Source: Paraglomus occultum
Lineage: Eukaryota > Glomeromycota > Glomeromycetes > Paraglomerales > Paraglomeraceae
DNA length: 27,403 nt
Reading direction: 5' to 3'
Assembly (NCBI GenBank): GCA_910592205.1
Contig: CAJVPJ010000354.1
Span: forward strand, 1-27,403
Under the pieces are notes generated by a model that had not been told where the DNA came from, made no database searches, and saw nothing but the letters and a program-made list of their open reading frames with translations. Of this stretch, positions 1 through 10,189 are shown in pieces (within the stretch, counting starts at the first letter, position 1; every line of letters starts with the position of its first letter). The position numbers were made by a program, and so were the translations under genes.

Positions 1-98
1 CACTCTGAGCTTATTTCGATTTGGGCCAACCCGAAACGCGATCGCGATTTGGGTCGACCCTATTCCGAATTGGGTCAGATTTCGATTTGGGTCAGAAC
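1..98. repeat. Degenerate short repeat at the window's left edge
   Basis: Four imperfect copies of a 13-16 bp motif close to CGATTTGGGTCAG lie at about 15-29, 42-58, 64-79 and 80-95. Between the first two is the palindrome GCGATCGC. The block is richer in G and C than the DNA that follows. It stops abruptly near 98 and may be the end of a larger repeat cut by the window edge. No coding frame was recognised. Confidence 0.45.
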
Positions 99-1176
99 AT
101 TAATATTGATAAAGTGTTTGGCATCTAGACAAGAAATTAGGCAAAGATTTTTAATTTTATGCAACATATGATAATAATATGATAAAGAAATAAAGATGAA
201 GAGGATAATAAAGCATATCCAAGGATTTTCCACTTCAACGAATAGTCGATAAATGAAATCGTTATGCTCGCTCTATGTACGTATGTTGTTAATATTTGTC
301 AATCAAATACATAAAGTAAACAAAATAACTGCCACTACATCATGTAAACTGTTCCATCGATGATTATTCATCAGTGAGATACCACATAAACTATTTAAAA
401 TTGCAAAATAAATAGATGCTGCTGATTAAAAAACTCGTCTATTGTTGTTTGTTTTATTATGTTCATCAATTTAACAATCTAATGCATTAATATGTTCAAA
501 TAATTTGGCTCGTCTTTATACACATTTTATGCATTGTCGTCGTAAAACCAAATCAAACCTTTTTTTATCGTACGTGTACATCAACTGATTTAAAATTTTT
601 GGTCGGTGCAATTATAAGTTTTTTATAAAGTAATACAAGTTATGGTAGTATGCTTTCCTACTTGCTTAGATTGAACGATTACCATGTAGTTATCATAATT
701 ATCGGCAAAAAAAACATATAAAAGAAAGCGCTCTTTAATTAAGCCGAATAGCGTCCGTTATAACAATCTTGTATGCTTTGACTGTACAGTGCACAGTGTC
801 GTCATTTTAGTATACTAAATGTAGTCATACAATTTGTAAATAGTCATAATTTTATAGTGTTGGAAACCCAGAGCTTAAAGAAGCAGAATGTTACCACGAG
901 TAATAGCAAAGAACAATACAATAATCTATCCCTAATTAATATTATTATACCAGGAAACAGGAATCGTTGTGAGTTCGGAGCGAAAATTTACATGATGAAT
1001 GATTACATCTAACTAATCAGGAGACTTGTATACATGAAATAATAATAACGTCATCACATGAATCACGATCATTGATCGAGAAATTTTTCCATAGCTTCGA
1101 ACAGTTATGTTGGGCTGATCTCGTGATCACAAACATGTTACACGAATAATCGACAAAAAAGGCCTGTTACCACAAG
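99..1176. other. Non-coding spacer upstream of the BTB-BACK-TLDc gene
   Basis: AT-rich sequence without a frame I would call coding. It contains a short palindromic stretch near 780-800 (CTGTACAGTGCACAG). The promoter of the gene starting at 1177 must lie at its right end, but I see no clear TATA box there. Confidence 0.5.
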
Positions 1177-2729
1177 ATGAACGCGAACTTGCAACGAACA
1201 ATGGATACCTTTGTTGATCTGTCTTCAGGCCTCTCATCAGACTATGAAAAGCTTTACAAAAGTGGCAAATATACGGATGTGTCAATCATATTGGAAGAGA
1301 ACTTAATCACAAAGTATTTCTCGCTCATACATTGGTCTTATGCACAAGAAGCACATTCTTCGAGAACAGCCTAACCGGGAATACAGAGACGTCTGAAGAG
1401 ATTCAAACAGTTGCCGTAACGCTCGAAGATATGGCTCCTGGCGTTTTCGAAATATTGCTTAGGTAACTCTTCACAACTTAAATATTGGGATAACATATTA
1501 ATATTACGTGAAGCTCACATGTGCCATATCCATAATGATACTCATTTTTAACTGAACCATAATAATGCTGTAGGTACATTTACACTGGACAATTGTCCTA
1601 TAATGCATGCAAAAACGTAGGTTGGGTCAGCCTTTTGGATGGTGCTAACAAGCTTGAACTACTTGATCTCCTTGCTGTAATTGAAACTAGTTTGATTGAT
1701 AACCAAGAGGATTGGATTCAACAGAATATTCTCACAGTCCACAAGTATGCTGCATCCACAGTTTGTCTGAACAAACTTCTGGCATACTGTAATCGAATTA
1801 TGGCCTCTCACCCAGATATTATCTTTAAATCAGATGATCTTGCAATCTTACCAAAGGAGACTTTGATCACTCTTCTCAAAAATGACAAACTTAACATGGA
1901 TGAAGATGATATTTGGGTGTCAGTTATTCAATGGGCTATTAAACAAGTGCCTGAACTAGAACTTGTGAATGTAAAGGAACCAGACAATTGGTCACCCAAT
2001 GATATTAATACAATCAAAGATATCATAGCAGATTGTATACATCATATAAGATTTGTCAGTATCTCCCCTAAGACAGTTGTTCTGTACAATGATTTATTGC
2101 CAAGCAAGATGCGCCGTGATATACTTAATTATTATATTGATAAAGATTATGCATCAAGCACTGACATGCTATCACCAAGAATAAGAATAGAATACCTTGA
2201 TTCACTTATTATTAACAAGCAACAAGCACAATGGATCTCATCAAAGATTGTGGAGTCAAGAAGACGAATTCAAGGGCTGTCTGTGAAGCAAGATGATGTT
2301 TATAAATTTACCCTGCTTTATAGAAGTAGTAGAGATGATAATACAGCTGCAAAGTTTAGAGAATTGTGTAATGACAAAGGGCCCACAATTGCTGTTGGGA
2401 AAGTGTTGGGTACTGAAGAAATACTTGGTGGATATAACCCATTTTCATGGGGTTCCCAATTTGAGTATGCTGATACTAAAGAGAGTTTTATATTTGCATT
2501 AGACAAAAGCACAGGTAAGAGTAAAGTAAGTTTTGTTGGTAATAATAGTAAATGTGCTATTTATGATTGGGATTGCTATTTCCCTGTATTTGGAAGTGGT
2601 TTTGATTTATCTTTTGGAGTTGATGGTGAACCATTTGCATACAATGACACATACCAAGTTTCAATAAGAAACTCGGATACATCTTTTGAATGGGCAGATT
2701 GGGAGGTGTTTTTGATTTCTAAATTTTGA
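1177..2729 (+). CDS. BTB-BACK-TLDc protein, two exons, single-base frameshift in exon 1
   Basis: Seen: exon 1 is 1177-1462 and exon 2 is 1574-2729, stop TGA at 2727-2729. The 111-nt intron starts GTAACT and ends TAG. The split Arg codon AG|G joins LL-R-YIYTGQL, a typical end of a BTB fold. From the ATG the frame reads to about 1290 (KYTDVSIIL). It must then shift by one base near 1291-1293 to give GRELNHKVFLAHTLVLCTRS, the usual BTB core; unshifted, it stops at 1374. Exon 2 has no other lesion: BACK at roughly residues 135-240, TLDc at about 310-480 (YKFTLLYRSSRD, NDKGPTIAVGKV, EEILGGYNP, FEWADWEVFLISKF). About 480 aa in all, normal for the family. Known: BTB-BACK proteins are commonly Cul3 adaptors; TLDc domains are linked to oxidative stress and V-ATPase. 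The role here is inferred only. The shift is either a recent pseudogenising indel or an assembly error. Confidence 0.85.
1463..1573 (+). other. Intron of the BTB-BACK-TLDc gene
   Basis: 111-nt GT-AG intron, donor AG|GTAACT and acceptor TGTAG|GTAC. A TTAACTG branch-like motif lies at about 1547-1554. Removing it joins the BTB and BACK segments in one frame. Confidence 0.75.
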
Positions 2730-2854
2730 TTGAATCTCATTTTGCAATTATTAATGAAACAATATAAAATAGTGTTGCTGTTCAATACTTTCTACATAGC
2801 AATAGCATAACTATAAATTAGTTTAGGTGAGCTATGAAATGATAAAAACTATGT

Positions 2855-2860
2855 AATAAA
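2855..2860 (+). terminator. Probable polyadenylation signal AATAAA
   Basis: AATAAA about 125 nt after the stop codon of the BTB-BACK-TLDc gene, in an AT-rich 3' flank followed by a TTTGCTTTG stretch. Position and sequence fit a 3' end, but no transcript evidence is available. Confidence 0.4.
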
Positions 2861-4415
2861 GTTGTGTTTATTTGCTTTGACATTACTGTCTGTTTAAAAT
2901 TTGCATCATTGATCTACTTTACAGAAGCTGTATTATTCAACTGTAATGACAACTTTTTTGTGATATTTACACTTTGAAAACATTGTTTGGTATTAGTATA
3001 TGTTTCATCATTATGTCACTAACAAAGGTTAAATTTCAAGTAAAAAAAAATCCTGAGATTTTTACTAAATTAGAAAATTCTACATCTGTAGACACATTCT
3101 CACAATATTGATATATTCAACTAATTATAATTGGCAACCTCATTGCATGATGCCTGTTAATGTTAAATTTTGAAAACTGAGAATACAAGCACAAAATCAT
3201 TTTTATATTCTTTTATCCATTTTTAGCAAAAATATCTTGTTTGAAATTTGCAGATTATTATGATATATTAATATGGCGAATTTTAGGATCTTAATATAGC
3301 TGTTCAGTACTCTAACTAATATTAAAGCTGTTAAATGCTGGAGTATCTGCCAGTTCATGCTGAACAGTATAATTCGCTAATATAAACAGTGAGAATGTAT
3401 GCTCAGAGTCTGTTAGCTCTCTTCAATTGTTTGTGTCTGTACCACCCAGTTAATATAGTTCTGTCAACAGTAATCCTAGATGTAGTGAGATTGCCAGAAC
3501 ATTCTCACCAGTATTTTGGATAAGAAATTCACGATATTGTACATAGAGATTATTGATTTTCTGACCATCCTATTTTGTGAATGCACTTTTTCATAGATCA
3601 ATCACCATGTTATAGCAATGATTTGTGTGGGGATCTTGGGCAATGATTCAACCAACCTTTGAGTACTGACATTGGTAATTTTATGAACTAGTTTGATTCA
3701 TGTACGTTGCTTTCAATTGTAATTTAATCTTCAAATGACTTTTGGAGTACCGCACCCACTGTTTATTGTTGAATGTTTGACCCAACTTTTGAATGCGCAA
3801 TGCAATTATACTATATATATACACGGTGTTGTGCAAGGACATTAATCATTGCAGCAAGCTAATAATAATTTTGTGTAGTCTTTATATTTATTAGAAGCAT
3901 GCAAGATGCTGCGTGTCAATATTTTTTACGGCAGACCACAGTGGGAATTTTCTATTGTATGTATCAGAATGTTGAATGAGCACGCAGATCGCGTAACTTG
4001 CAATTGATAAACCTTTTGGAAATACAGTTTATATGAATTCGACGATTTTTTTATACAAATGTACCGATTGAACCAAATTTATAGAAAATGTGAGCACACG
4101 CTTTTTTAGTTTGGTTTTTTTACGTATGTATGTAAAAAAGAGCAGTTTTTTGTTAACAAAATCTCAACTGTCAAGTTAAACATGTGAGCTTCCGTAATAT
4201 GGAATAGCAGCAAACATTTATTATATTTACACTTTAGAGGAGAAGATGTCATGAACGACGCGCGTAATAAAGAGAGGCGTTTGGGTGTTTTAAGTCGTAT
4301 TAAACTATCATATGACGGAGTCGCGTAATGATTGCACGTTTGTACATTTAACTTTTTTCGTCTGAATCAAGTCAGTTATAATATAGTAAGATCTCTCGTT
4401 GTTTCAATAATATGA
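2861..4415. other. Long non-coding spacer with an imperfect hairpin
   Basis: No coding frame recognised. An imperfect inverted structure spans about 3264-3384. The outer arm TATATTA..GCGAATT (3264-3282) pairs with AATTCGCTAATATA (3371-3384), and the inner GCTGTTCAG (about 3299-3307) pairs with CTGAACAG (about 3359-3366). This could be a decayed MITE. A short frame at 4251-4328 starting MNDARNKERR is open for only 25 codons and is not called. Confidence 0.4.
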
Positions 4416-5060
4416 TCAGTGCATCGGATAATTTTCTGGGATTGTCGAAAACGTGACTTGCCGCAGATGTATCAAAAACGAAACCAAAATTTGGGGTGCT
4501 TGCAGATCAATCAAAAACGGAAACTTTTGCGTGCAATACTTTTGTCCCTTAACATAAAAAGCGTAATCAACGTCAGCAACTCCCTGACTGTAGAAATACG
4601 TCACCTGTGTAGTATTAGTATATTGAAGTGATAAATGTAAACACATGAACAGCGGAATCTATATCTGTGATATTGCCATATAATTGATGGTATTGTTGCT
4701 TCGTCTGCAAGATTACGACGTATGTATTGTATGATTTGATTGTATGATTGTTACTAGTTAAGAAACAATCTAATTGATGAGAACAAAAGAAGTCGAATTT
4801 GAATTCGTCACTTGATATCACCTGTTTGCCATAAGCAGCATTTGGAAAGCAACTTGATCGTGGTCACTATTATTACTTGGAGCTTCGTACCGTAACACAA
4901 AATAAGCACCTACCTGCCCAAGTTCCCGTGAAATTTCTTCTATATGTTTCTATAGCATGTGATTATTTATACTTGCTGACAATAATAGAACCTGGTAGCC
5001 TGACCTGATAATCTCTGTCATCACCATTATCCTATCACATAATGGCAGTAGGAGTGATAA
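4416..5060 (-). pseudogene. Unrecognised protein-coding sequence, broken or intron-containing
   Basis: On the minus strand a coding-like frame runs from about 5060 down to 4822. It reads CDRIMVMTEIIRSGYQVLLL and, after a TAG at 4952-4950, continues in the same frame as KHIEEISRELGQVGAYFVLR, then YEAPSNNSDHDQVAFQMLLM. It ends at AAC-AG followed by GTGATA, a possible donor. A strong acceptor, TTTCTACAG at 4588, would resume in phase as SQGVADVDYAFYVKGQKYC and so on to the stop at 4416. The TAG is either a nonsense mutation or lies in a tiny 42-nt intron with a poor GTTCTA donor. The intervening 4615-4821 is also open in another frame, so a frameshift rather than an intron cannot be excluded. 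The composition looks like real protein, but I do not recognise the family. The start is not defined; ATG at 5027 is the nearest. Confidence 0.4.
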
Positions 5061-5180
5061 TAATAATAATAATGATAAAAATAGATTAATTAATGGACCG
5101 AAAGATATATAATTGACTTAAATCGTGTTCACTGTGTTCAAGTTCATATAGTATTTTTTTTCCTTATCTCTTACATAAAA

Positions 5181-5664
5181 ATGTTTTCCGATACAGTATC
5201 CGATGCTTCCTATGTAAGTACTCGAGCTCCAAGTCCACATTCACGCTCTGCAGATGAGGAGGCAATCTTGGAATGTATCGAAGCCATCGAAGCCATCAAA
5301 GAAGCTAATAATAAAAAAAAAGAATGGTGGATTGATGGAAATTATAAGGCTATCGATGAGGAAAGGTAGTAATCATTGCATTGTATATCACCCAGTCCCT
5401 ATTGACTATTCTAAGTATAAGGCTTTGCTTATTAGATTGCCTCTGCGTCTCATGAAAAATGTAACGTACCGTGAATATGAAAAAGTGAAATTGCAAATGC
5501 AGGCAGATGTTGGGAGTTTGTTGATGGCGTTGTCATCATATATGAGTTGCCAAAATATGATCATTGAGATTGTACGTTTTCTCGGCAATTTCTATCTGCC
5601 TTCAATAATCTACAATTCCAAGATGATATTGCGGGTGCTGGAGCGACAAGTATGTACCCTTTAA
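5181..5664 (+). CDS. Hypothetical protein, two exons, acidic-basic N-terminal half
   Basis: Seen: ATG at 5181 opens a frame with a Ser-rich start (MFSDTVSDASYVSTRAPSP) and then an acidic, helix-like stretch (DEEAILECIEAIEAIKEANN) before KKKEWWIDGNYKAIDEE. That frame stops at 5367. A 70-nt intron (5366-5435, GTAGTA..TTATTAG) joins it in phase, via a split Arg codon, to a frame open from 5436 to 5664 (LPLRLMKNVTYREYEKVKLQ, later MIIEIVRFLGNFYLPSIIYN). The predicted product is 137 aa. A good GTATGT donor at 5650 could mean the gene continues, but no later acceptor keeps the frame, so I end it at the TAA at 5664. No signal peptide or known domain is recognised. It lies 51 nt upstream of the next gene on the same strand. 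The weak point is the intron, inferred from phase alone. Confidence 0.5.
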
Positions 5665-5715
5665 TGCTCTTTATTATGTATAGATATCATTATATTAATT
5701 CTGTTGCATTCAACT

Positions 5716-6464
5716 ATGTCTTGTTTTGGTTCTGGGCGAAGATCTGCCAGACAACCGGACGCTTCATTTGTACCCAATCGCTTACTATTAAATAAACCAT
5801 CTCCTCATCCATGTGATGCTCAGGTATGCACTTTTAATCGTATTAGCAACACATAACACAAAAATATAAATAAGTATCTTGGTTAAAGGGTAATCCCTGG
5901 CCAACCGTAGTCTGTGAGGATGCCCGATCACATATACTCCAAAAAACCAATTCGTTCTGGTTAGCCCCAAACCGGTCAGAAGATGTAATAATACTCAAAC
6001 TATGGGAATGGAATCCGAGGAGAGATACAAATGGGCGCCCATTGCGTCGCTTAACAGTTAGTATTACTTGTAAGTTCATTTTTATTCCTATCCATTTATC
6101 TAATGACTTGTATTCTTGACAGTGTTATAAGTTTTGTCGTTGTGCAAGCCTTCAAGCAGGTCAAGCACAAGGGAGGTTCCAGCCAGTCCAAACGGTAGGA
6201 ATCAGTGTATTTATGCTGGTTGATCCATCGTGTTTGACTTACAAAATCGCCTTATGCATTCGTTTTTTACAGTACGAATTTGGGACCATTGATAGATATC
6301 AAAGACCTTATAATGGTTGCTCAGCCCAAGGAATGCTTACAGTGACAATTGCGCCAGAATGTGTTTATGAAGGTTGTACTCCACCATATCCGCCGTATCC
6401 GCTTGCAGGGAATGTAATCATCGATTTGTTTAGTATCCAACAAGCAATTTTTTGTTGTCAATGA
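5716..6464 (+). CDS. Hypothetical Cys/Pro/Tyr-rich protein, four exons
   Basis: Seen: ATG at 5716 starts exon 1 (5716-5823, MSCFGSGRRSARQPDASFVP). The other exons are 5889-6056 (GNPWPTVVCEDARSH.., LKLWEWNPRRDTNGRPLRR), 6123-6194 (CYKFCRCASLQAGQ) and 6273-6464 (YEFGTIDRYQRPYNGC.., PPYPPYPLAGN), stop TGA at 6462. Introns are 65, 66 and 78 nt, all in phase 0, with donors GTATGC, GTTAGT and GTAGGA and AG acceptors; the last acceptor, TTTTTTACAG, is strong. The spliced product is about 179 aa. Two Cys clusters and a Pro/Tyr stretch stand out, but the N-terminus is not an obvious signal peptide. AATAAA directly after the stop supports this 3' end. The second donor is weak, and the third intron has no stop and a length divisible by three, so retention would add 26 residues in frame. 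Family not recognised. Confidence 0.5.
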
Positions 6465-6465
6465 C

Positions 6466-6471
6466 AATAAA
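6466..6471 (+). terminator. AATAAA polyadenylation-type signal
   Basis: AATAAA one base after the TGA of the four-exon gene, followed by an AT-rich region. It is unusually close to the stop, but consistent with a compact fungal 3' end. Confidence 0.35.
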
Positions 6472-7188
6472 TTCTTATATTCACGTTAGCATTATAATAA
6501 GTAGCAAAGTAATCGTTTATTAAATTAGCTAACTTTGTACAATTTGATATATTTTGTGAATGAATAAAAAAATAACTCGATTGGCAATTCTCAAAATTAT
6601 TTTTCTCATCAATTGTGTCAGTAGCAGTCACTGGACATTTCACAAAACTTTTATTGACTTACAATTCATATAGTATTACACAAAAATAATTATTTGTTTT
6701 GATACTGACATGAATTTTCTCTTTGATAACAATATGGTAGCAACAACTACAATGATAAAATAAACTTATGCATCTTGTTATGCTTTACTATTTGTGGTAA
6801 CAGATTGTGGACAAAATCTTTAGTTAGAGAGTTAATCCTGTTCAAGTTATATGCTTTTTACCTTTGTGAACAGATTCTCTCAAAACTTATATAATAAAAT
6901 CAAAAAAACACTTGTAATTGATAGTAAACACATCAATAAATGTCTTGTAAAAACACATTTACACAGACAGAGATAACTATGAGACAACTACAATTTTACT
7001 ATGTAAAAGAGTTTGTAGTACAGGAAATCATTTCTTTTTTATAAGGTTGTAAGTAGTTAATATTAAGAGGCTTTGCCTCTCATGATAATAGACTAATGAC
7101 AGCTGCCTTTTGTTCTCGTTGCATGACTAAATTTTGAATTTTTGATTGATGCGTCTAATAATAATTGCTACTATTATTAATTATACCT
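6472..7188. other. Non-coding spacer
   Basis: AT-rich spacer. A 61-codon minus-strand frame at 6458-6643 starts with ATG but overlaps the end of the upstream gene and shows no recognisable domain. Minus-strand frames near 7030-7130 are short and unconvincing. Nothing is called with confidence. Confidence 0.4.
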
Positions 7189-7488
7189 TTAGATACTGCT
7201 AAACTTTTCTTGAAATGACTTTACATGGTTTTCGAGAAAAGGTATATACGTGGTAAATAGATGAAGTTGAATGATTAGAATAACAGGATTACGTACCGGC
7301 GATCTCAAATTTCCTTTCTCAGAGAAGAATATGTCTCGCGTGAATGTATAAAGCGGCAATTCAGTAGTTTCAACGTTATAACGTGAGTTTGCTATCAAAT
7401 AATGTAATCTGTGAATGTTTAGAGTACTAAATGCGGAATAAATGGGTTTGACAGTGATAACAAGTGAATTGCGAAAGTCGAAGTTCAT
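7189..7488 (-). CDS. Hypothetical small protein, doubtful
   Basis: ATG at 7488 opens a 99-codon minus-strand frame starting MNFDFRNSLVITVKPIYSAF. A GTACGT donor-like site lies after about codon 65 (GNLRSP), so the true exon may end there and continue elsewhere; I found no convincing second exon. The N-terminal 30 residues have few acidic residues and could resemble a mitochondrial presequence, but this is speculative. No domain recognised. It could equally be a chance open frame in AT-rich DNA. Confidence 0.2.
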   Translation of the reverse strand: MNFDFRNSLVITVKPIYSAFSTLNIHRLHYLIANSRYNVETTELPLYTFTRDIFFSEKGNLRSPVRNPVILIIQLHLFTTYIPFLENHVKSFQEKFSSI

Positions 7489-7734
7489 TTGATTGCGTTG
7501 TTAGTGATCTTTGAAAGACGATTAACGGCTATAATGAATGGAAGCGCATATAATTTTTACAACTGTTTATTATTAGCTTCAAGTGATGTGGCCTTTGCCA
7601 ATTAACATTACCACACAAACCTCACAAAACTGTTATTTGATAGACCAGTATTCTATAACAATAAATGTACACAACTTCTGTTACGAAACATCTTTGTGTA
7701 AACTGTCCGTCAAAACATAAAATTTTCTATAGCT

Positions 7735-8181
7735 AACAAAGGCTACAAGTTTACTCTGCTTTATCAAAAAAGTCGAGATGGTGGCACAGTTGCAAAATTT
7801 AGTGTTAGAGAATTGTGTAATGACAAAGGACCTACAATTACTGTTGGAAAGGTGTCAGGTACTGAAGAAATATTTGGTAGATATAACCCGTTTGCATAGC
7901 TGGAAATGCTTCAACTAGGGAAAGTTTTATATTTGCATTAGATAAAAGTATAGATAATAATAAGAATGTATTAAGTTATGTTAATAAGATTTGAATATGT
8001 TATTTATGACAATGATAGTTTGTTCCCTATATTTGGGAATGGTGGCAATTGTAATTTATCTTTTGGTGGTAATGTTTACAGACCTTTTGCTGTAAAAACA
8101 GCTTATCACATTCCAATAAGGCTTTCATCAGATCGTTTTGACTGGGCTGATTTGGAGGTGTTTTCAGCTACCAGGCGTTGA
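7735..8181 (+). pseudogene. Decayed TLDc domain fragment, no BTB or BACK part
   Basis: Seen: the stretch translates to a TLDc domain in several frames. It starts at GYKFTLLYQKSRDGG and passes through ELCNDKGPTITVGKVSGTEE; Gly-Gly of the usual ILGGYNP is changed (IFGRYNP), and an in-frame TAG follows NPFA near 7899. Further frame changes are needed between about 7900 and 7980 (ESFIFALDKS lies in a different frame). The last part, 7978-8181, is open to a normal family C-terminus (RFDWADLEVF). A two-codon insertion (Ser-Val) sits before RELCNDKG. Upstream of 7735 there is no BACK or BTB sequence, so the copy is 5'-truncated, or its other exons are lost; TTCTATAG just before it looks like an intron acceptor. 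It is close to the TLDc parts at 2300-2729 and 26785-27220, so it is a dead paralogue of that family. Confidence 0.85.
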
Positions 8182-8942
8182 TTCTATCCAATTTATTTAT
8201 ATTTAATCAAAGTCAAATGTAATTATAACGGCTTACTGATGTTTTAAAATCATTATTTTCTTATATGTGAGTATTATTTTGAGTAATAAAACTCATACGG
8301 TTTGATTTCAAAACGATTATAAACATGAAAGCCTTATTATTATGATGTCTATTCTTTTTTAATTTTTTGTATAACTTTGTTCTTGATAATTCTAACTTAA
8401 AACAGCACGTTCTCTCACCTGTATTAATTAATTGTTTAAAATTACTCGTTATTGCACATTTTATACAATACTTTAATATTAAGTAAAATTTATTGTATAT
8501 TTAAGTAGTCTACAATTTATTATTCGTTGCATTTATACATCAACAATAGAACACGCAATGTATAACTCGTATTATAGTGTTTCGGCTTGTTCTTATTTGA
8601 ATATATCAAAGTGGATTACTTATATTTGGTTATTCAAAAACCAAGTAAATTACGATACGTGATATATCAATTTGCTCTGTCCAAATAACAATAAATGCAG
8701 AATTTTTATAAAGCTATGGAGCTCCGTGTGTAAACATGATAATACTATCTTAATATTAAAGGAATAATTTCGTGACAGCTAAGCCATAATACTTACCTTA
8801 GTGTACGCAGAACTTCATATAATCGTTACTACTTAATATTAACATAATAATAATAAAAACGAAAGGGTAACTAAATTATTAAGTCAAGAATTAAAAAAGA
8901 AAGTGCACAGCGAACGAACGCAAATACGCAAGCTATGGTCAC
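8182..8942. other. Non-coding spacer
   Basis: AT-rich, with no coding frame or clear repeat. AATAAA at about 8285-8290 might be the old 3' signal of the TLDc fragment. The left end of the Tc1-type element should lie in this stretch, but I could not find a matching inverted repeat by eye. Confidence 0.4.
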
Positions 8943-9770
8943 GATGCGCTTTTAATTCAGTGGCAGGTTACACAAAACATCACACGCGTTATCGGGCAGA
9001 ACATACGATGTAATAATGTTCTTTCGACCCGCCAACTCTCTGCAAAAATAGAAAATATGCAAAATATACCGCTTTTGCATGTTACAGTATGAGATTATAT
9101 ATATATTAAAAAAAGGTTTATAAAAGTTCCGTTGCCTATACCAACGCCGATGCTCAGAAAACGGCATATTGAGTTGAGAAAAGCATGGGCATAGAAACAT
9201 GTGAATGACAATTGGAACCGAACAATATTCACAGATGAGACAGTCTTTGATCTCTACCGAAACAAAGTTCGTCGTTGGCACAAAACTGGGAATAGGCCCG
9301 TTCGTAAATTACCTAAATCCCGTCAGAAGGTGTGGGGCGGTATTTCTCGAATGGGAAAAACTCCCTTGTTTTGTTTTACGAATATTATGGATGGTCCTTT
9401 GTACGTGCGAATGTTTCAAACCCAACTTCTACCTGCAGCCCAACAAATGTATGGAAGGCGTTGGCGTTTGCAACAGGACAATGATCCGAAGCACACGTCA
9501 CGTGTTGTCAAGGAATTCATCACTGAAAATTCGATCCACTTAATTGACTGGTCATCCAACAGTCCGGACGTTAATCCAATTAAAAATATGTGGCAAATCA
9601 TAAAAAATAAAGTTGAAAAGCGGATGCCACAAAATACGGATGAATTAATGAGCTTTATGAACCGAAGAATGGGATGCAATTCCCCAGGAAATAGTTAATA
9701 ATTTAGTTCTTCTGTGCAAAGCAGATGCGAATCCATTTTATTGAATAACGGTGATAGAATTTTATACTGA
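8943..9770 (+). pseudogene. Inactivated Tc1/mariner-type (DD34E) transposase
   Basis: Seen: one main frame carries an N-terminal helix-turn-helix remnant (about 8967-9089; RVIGQNIRCNNVLSTRQLSA), a TGA at 9090-9092, a linker (PMLRKRHIELRKAWA), a TAG at 9192-9194, then the DDE domain. The first Asp is in IFTDETVFDL, followed by KVWGGISRMGKTPL. The second Asp is in LQQDNDPKHTS. The third acidic position, 34 residues later, is Lys (SPDVNPIKNMW; the family normally has PIEN). The frame shifts near 9660-9670 (to EWDAIPQEIVNN) and again near 9711-9714, and ends with NNGDRILY and TGA at 9768. Known: Tc1-type transposases cut and paste at TA sites. This copy has two stops, two frameshifts and a lost catalytic Glu, so it cannot be active. 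Terminal inverted repeats were not located. Confidence 0.9.
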
Positions 9771-10189
9771 AAATTTATTATTAAATAAAGTGTCTAATAA
9801 GCTTTCAAAAATGCCTAATTTGAATTCATAATTGTTGGAATATGGGAATTTCTGTCACCGCCGTTTTTTTCTTAACACAACACTAATTTGTTCAGCAAAA
9901 AAAGCGAAAGCTTTTTCTCTCAACTCTTTGTGTATAATTATCGTAGAATTAATTTTTGATAATAATATTATGACAAGTTTATTAAATTTCGGACAATGTT
10001 GATATTGCGTTATGTGTATACGTTATGCAGTTTAATAGTTAAAATTGCTAAAGTACTTCTATAATTCAAACTATCCGGACGATAATTTGCTTGATAACGT
10101 TAGTAGAGTAGAGGCAAATTTCTTCAACTATCGAAATATGAATTATGTCTGAATTTAGCGTAAAGTTTGTCTCGTTTAACCGTATCATT
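9771..10189. other. Non-coding spacer, probably the tail of the Tc1-type element and flank
   Basis: AT-rich, with AATAAA near 9785. No coding frame. The right terminus of the Tc1-type element is expected here but was not recognised. Confidence 0.35.

Noticed and set aside
5213-5253. Alternative 40-nt intron GTAAGT..CTGCAG in the gene starting at 5181
   Set aside because: It would replace a coherent acidic helix by a Lys/Ser-rich shadow frame and is very short; the 70-nt intron at 5366-5435 explains the frames better.
5788-6079. Two minus-strand frames opposite the four-exon gene
   Set aside because: The plus strand gives phase-consistent exons and a better composition; the minus frames are antisense shadows.
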